Assembly (NCBI RefSeq): GCF_020382885.2
Contig: NC_058504.1
Coordinates: 13,279,019-13,343,018, forward strand
Source: Scatophagus argus
Taxonomy: Eukaryota; Chordata; Actinopteri; Scatophagidae
Reading direction: 5' to 3'
DNA: 64,000 nt
The position numbers and the translations under genes are program-made. Shown one piece after another: positions 61,591-64,000 of this stretch. How positions within the stretch are numbered: position 1 is the stretch's first letter; each line of letters begins with the position of its first letter. Under the pieces are notes generated by a model. The model searched no databases and was not told the DNA's origin. It saw only the letters and a program-made list of their open reading frames with translations.

Positions 61591-63210
61591 CTAGAAGGTG
61601 AGTTCACTGGGCATGTCGGTGCCCTGTAAACCTCCCAGTAGGTTTTGAGCCGACAAAGCTGCCATGATGCCCCTTGTGGAGTAGGTGGCGCTGCCGATGT
61701 GTGGCAACACCACTGCACAAGACATGAGAAGACAGAAAATCAAGGCAAAAATTTACATTCTAAAATCAGAGGGAATAGTGGCAAAAGAGGCCCAAAAGCA
61801 CGTCTGCGAAAGCATATTGCACATCCTGTCTACTCACCGCAGTTTTTAAGTGTCAGTAGGGGGTGGTTTGTTGGGAGCGGCTCAGGTGTTGTGACATCCA
61901 GTCCAGCTGCAGCTATCTGCCCACTGGTCAAAGCCTCATACAGATCCTCCTGGTTCACCACAGCTCCCCTACAAACCAGTTTACTCATCTGAATGTACTT
62001 AAACATGGCGTCAGAAATACATGACAACAGTCGGCCAAACCTGGTGTTTTCTCTTCATGTACACCCAGGTTTGTGCTGAATGGGAAGTCTACCTGCTTGA
62101 GTTGACAAAGACTGCTGTGTTTTTCATCTTTCTGAAGAAGGCTTTGTCACATAGCCCCTGGGTTTCTGGCGTCAGGGAGCAGGAAACAACTATGAAGTCG
62201 CTCTCAGACACAAGTGTGTCCAGGGAAACTGCTCAACAGGGAAAAGAGGAAACTAAAAATCAAATACAGAGAACTAGCAACTATCTCACTATTAATGTTA
62301 ATAGATAATGCTATTTAATAGATAGCATTATTTAATTTTCACTTGTTCTGTTCTGAGTTTTTATCATTCTCCATTCAATGTGCAAGTTTCTCTCATTTTT
62401 CTTACCAAACTCTCCATTCACCTCAGCAGCATTGGCCTTGGCTGTCCTCCCAGAGTATAGCAGCCTCTTCACTCCAAAGGGCATGAGTCTCTGAGCAATG
62501 GCCATGCCTGAACACAAACCCAACCTAAGTTCACCTATGAACAGGTCTTGATCTTGTTTGAGAAAATAATGCCGCACGGTGCAACTGGTTTAGACAGTGC
62601 AGGATTTGGCTTCAGGATCTGATCATATCATAATTATGATAATGAAGCTGCGGTGCCAAAGCAAATGAAGCAATAATAACAAGTCTTACCGATGCGACCC
62701 AGTCCAATGATTCCTACTGTGCTGCCAGATAGGCCATAACCACAGAGCCAGAGAGGCTTCCAGGAGCTCCAGCCACCACTGAGGGAGAAAGAAAAAGACA
62801 GTAAAACTACTGTGTGACTCAATTAAAGCAATTACTTGTTCTCTTGGCTAAAAAGTTACAGACACTCAAACACAATCAAATTAGACAGAGGTCTGTGTAA
62901 ATGTGTAACTCGGAGACTAACTTCTTGACTTCCTCCACTCCCTCTGGTAACCTGCGAGCTGTGGCCAGCAGCAGAGCTACAGTCAGTTCTGCTGTGGCGT
63001 CAGTCAGGACGTCTGGAGTGTATCCAACACGTATGCCACTGTTGACAACAAACAGTACTGTAACTCAGAAGACATGTGACTCTTCAACCTGCTACTCACA
63101 GTTTAAGTATAAGCTACAGTTATTTCATCCAACCTACCGTTTTTTGATTTCATCCATAGCCAAGTGGTCAAATCCCACTGACAGAGTGCTGATTACTTTC
63201 AGGTTTGACC
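61591..63210 (-). CDS. grhpr: glyoxylate reductase/hydroxypyruvate reductase (3' seven exons, partial)
   Basis: NAD(P)H-dependent enzyme that reduces glyoxylate and hydroxypyruvate, limiting oxalate formation. Seven minus-strand exons join in frame: 63138-63210, 62922-63038, 62690-62778, 62406-62507, 62093-62228, 61838-61968 and 61591-61712, ending TAG. They encode about 256 C-terminal residues of a family about 328 long. The nucleotide-binding motif GIIGLGRIG is seen. So are the catalytic triad positions of D-2-hydroxyacid dehydrogenases: Arg in NSSRGAVV, Glu in TTPEPLP, and His in [20 protein letters not shown] matches human GRHPR. The first exons, for residues 1 to about 75, must lie past the right edge. 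Convergent with zbtb5, as on 9p13.2. Confidence 0.95.
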
Positions 63211-63444
63211 CTGAAATCAGATACACAATGTTCTGATTGATTAGTTGATACAAAATCAACCAATAACAATGTTGATGATCAATTAATTATTTTCTAAAAT
63301 CTATTAGGTAAAAATGTAGAACATCTCTAGTGGTGTAGATCTGTTGCTTTCCTCGGTTTCAGATCATGGTAAATTAAAGCATCCATAAAAACTACTTAAA
63401 ACCCTTGGAAGTGTTCACGTTCTATTGTCTGAATAAAAGTAGAG

Positions 63445-63592
63445 CTGCTCTTGTAGCTTAGAGCTTAGGATGCTGACCCTGAACTGTAAGAGCAATTTGC
63501 CTCTCTCTCTCTCTCTGTCATTCATTCCCTGTTGTCTCTCTACAACAGTCTAATAATAGTAGTAATAAAAGCATAAAATGCCCCTAAATTAC
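63445..63592 (+). repeat. possible decayed SINE
   Basis: A tRNA-like head (TGTAGCTTAGAGCTTAGG) is followed by a CT-rich body with CATTCATTCCCTGTTGTCTC. The tail, AATAAAAGCATAAAATGCCCC, resembles the AATAAAGGC...AAATGCCCC ends of a common fish SINE. No target duplication was identified. Confidence 0.4.
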
Positions 63593-63875
63593 TCACTATG
63601 TCATCTTAATTCAGCCTTTTCGACCCTGATCAACAGCTCTCAATAAAACATGAAAACTTCCATGCACTGTAAATGTATTTGCGTTTTATATTGATGCTCA
63701 TAGATCCTGAGCTCTGGAAAAGTTTGATTTTCTGGAGGAACTTTTAATAAAATATTTCATAGACTCAAGAACTGACTGAACAAAAATTAACCAAAGGATT
63801 ACTGGGTAATGAAAACACAACGGTTGTTACTTCCAGTCCTAATGCTATTCTTTTTAAATTATACATAGTTTCAAA

Positions 63876-64000
63876 TTGATTTTAAAATCTTACTGCTCAT
63901 TTTAAAAGCCTTGAATGATAAGGTCCCTCCTCAGTCCTTTTAATTCTCTCCTAAAAACTCACTTTTAGCCTATGCTTTTTTCTGAACTGATGGTATTTGT
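63876..64000 (+). repeat. possible L2-like LINE remnant at the window edge
   Basis: The plus strand reads FKILLLILKALNDKVPP, then SPKNSLLAYAFF after a stop. This recalls the LINE end FKILLLxxKALxxxAPP and LKTHLxxLAF. It is short, decayed and cut by the window edge. Confidence 0.4.

Larger units (their letters stand above)
63211..64000. other. grhpr intron with repeat debris
   Basis: No exon is seen. It includes a CT run (63500-63516) inside a possible SINE remnant, and LINE-like sequence at the right edge. Upstream grhpr exons were not found here. Confidence 0.5.

Overview
This is nuclear DNA of a teleost fish, most likely a percomorph. The genes are vertebrate genes with GT-AG introns. The intergenic DNA is rich in CA/TG, CT and GATA microsatellites and holds high-copy repeats typical of fish genomes: tRNA-derived SINEs, L2/Rex1-like LINE tails and a non-autonomous hAT transposon. 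Eight protein-coding genes are recognised: ube2k (5' exons only), klb, tlr1, ints10, slc25a51, frmpd1, tomm5 and zbtb5. A ninth, grhpr, is represented by its 3' exons. Six multi-exon models were built by hand from splice sites on the sequence. The complete ones give open frames close to the human protein lengths (klb 1053, ints10 714, frmpd1 1705 and tomm5 51 residues).

Layout. 1-3.7 kb: ube2k on the minus strand, running off the left edge. 5.2-10.5 kb: klb, minus. 12-15.7 kb: tlr1, plus. 16.1-23.6 kb: ints10, minus, convergent with tlr1. 24-28 kb: slc25a51, plus, head-to-head with ints10. 28-32 kb: intergenic. 32-46.5 kb (5'UTR probably reaching 55.8 kb): frmpd1, minus. 56.7-57.6 kb: tomm5, plus, divergent from the presumed frmpd1 first exon. 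58.7-61 kb: zbtb5, plus. 61.6 kb to beyond the right edge: grhpr, minus, convergent with zbtb5.

The order suggests two ancient linkage blocks joined around ints10. UBE2K, KLB and TLR1 are neighbours on human 4p14. SLC25A51, FRMPD1, TOMM5, ZBTB5 and GRHPR are neighbours on human 9p13.2. INTS10 is on human 8p. POLR1E and FBXO10, which lie between ZBTB5 and TOMM5 in human, are absent from that interval here. The genes do not form one pathway. They cover ubiquitin conjugation, FGF co-reception, innate sensing of lipopeptides, Integrator function, mitochondrial NAD import, spindle and G-protein scaffolding, mitochondrial protein import, transcriptional repression and glyoxylate detoxification.

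No CRISPR array, prokaryotic operon, endogenous retrovirus or wholly new gene system was seen. The most informative non-genic items are a hAT element with perfect 8-bp target duplications and a BED-finger remnant, a young SINE with a perfect 14-bp duplication, a pair of PU.1/IRF composite sites upstream of tlr1, microsatellites pressed against splice sites in frmpd1 and ints10, and upstream start codons in front of slc25a51.
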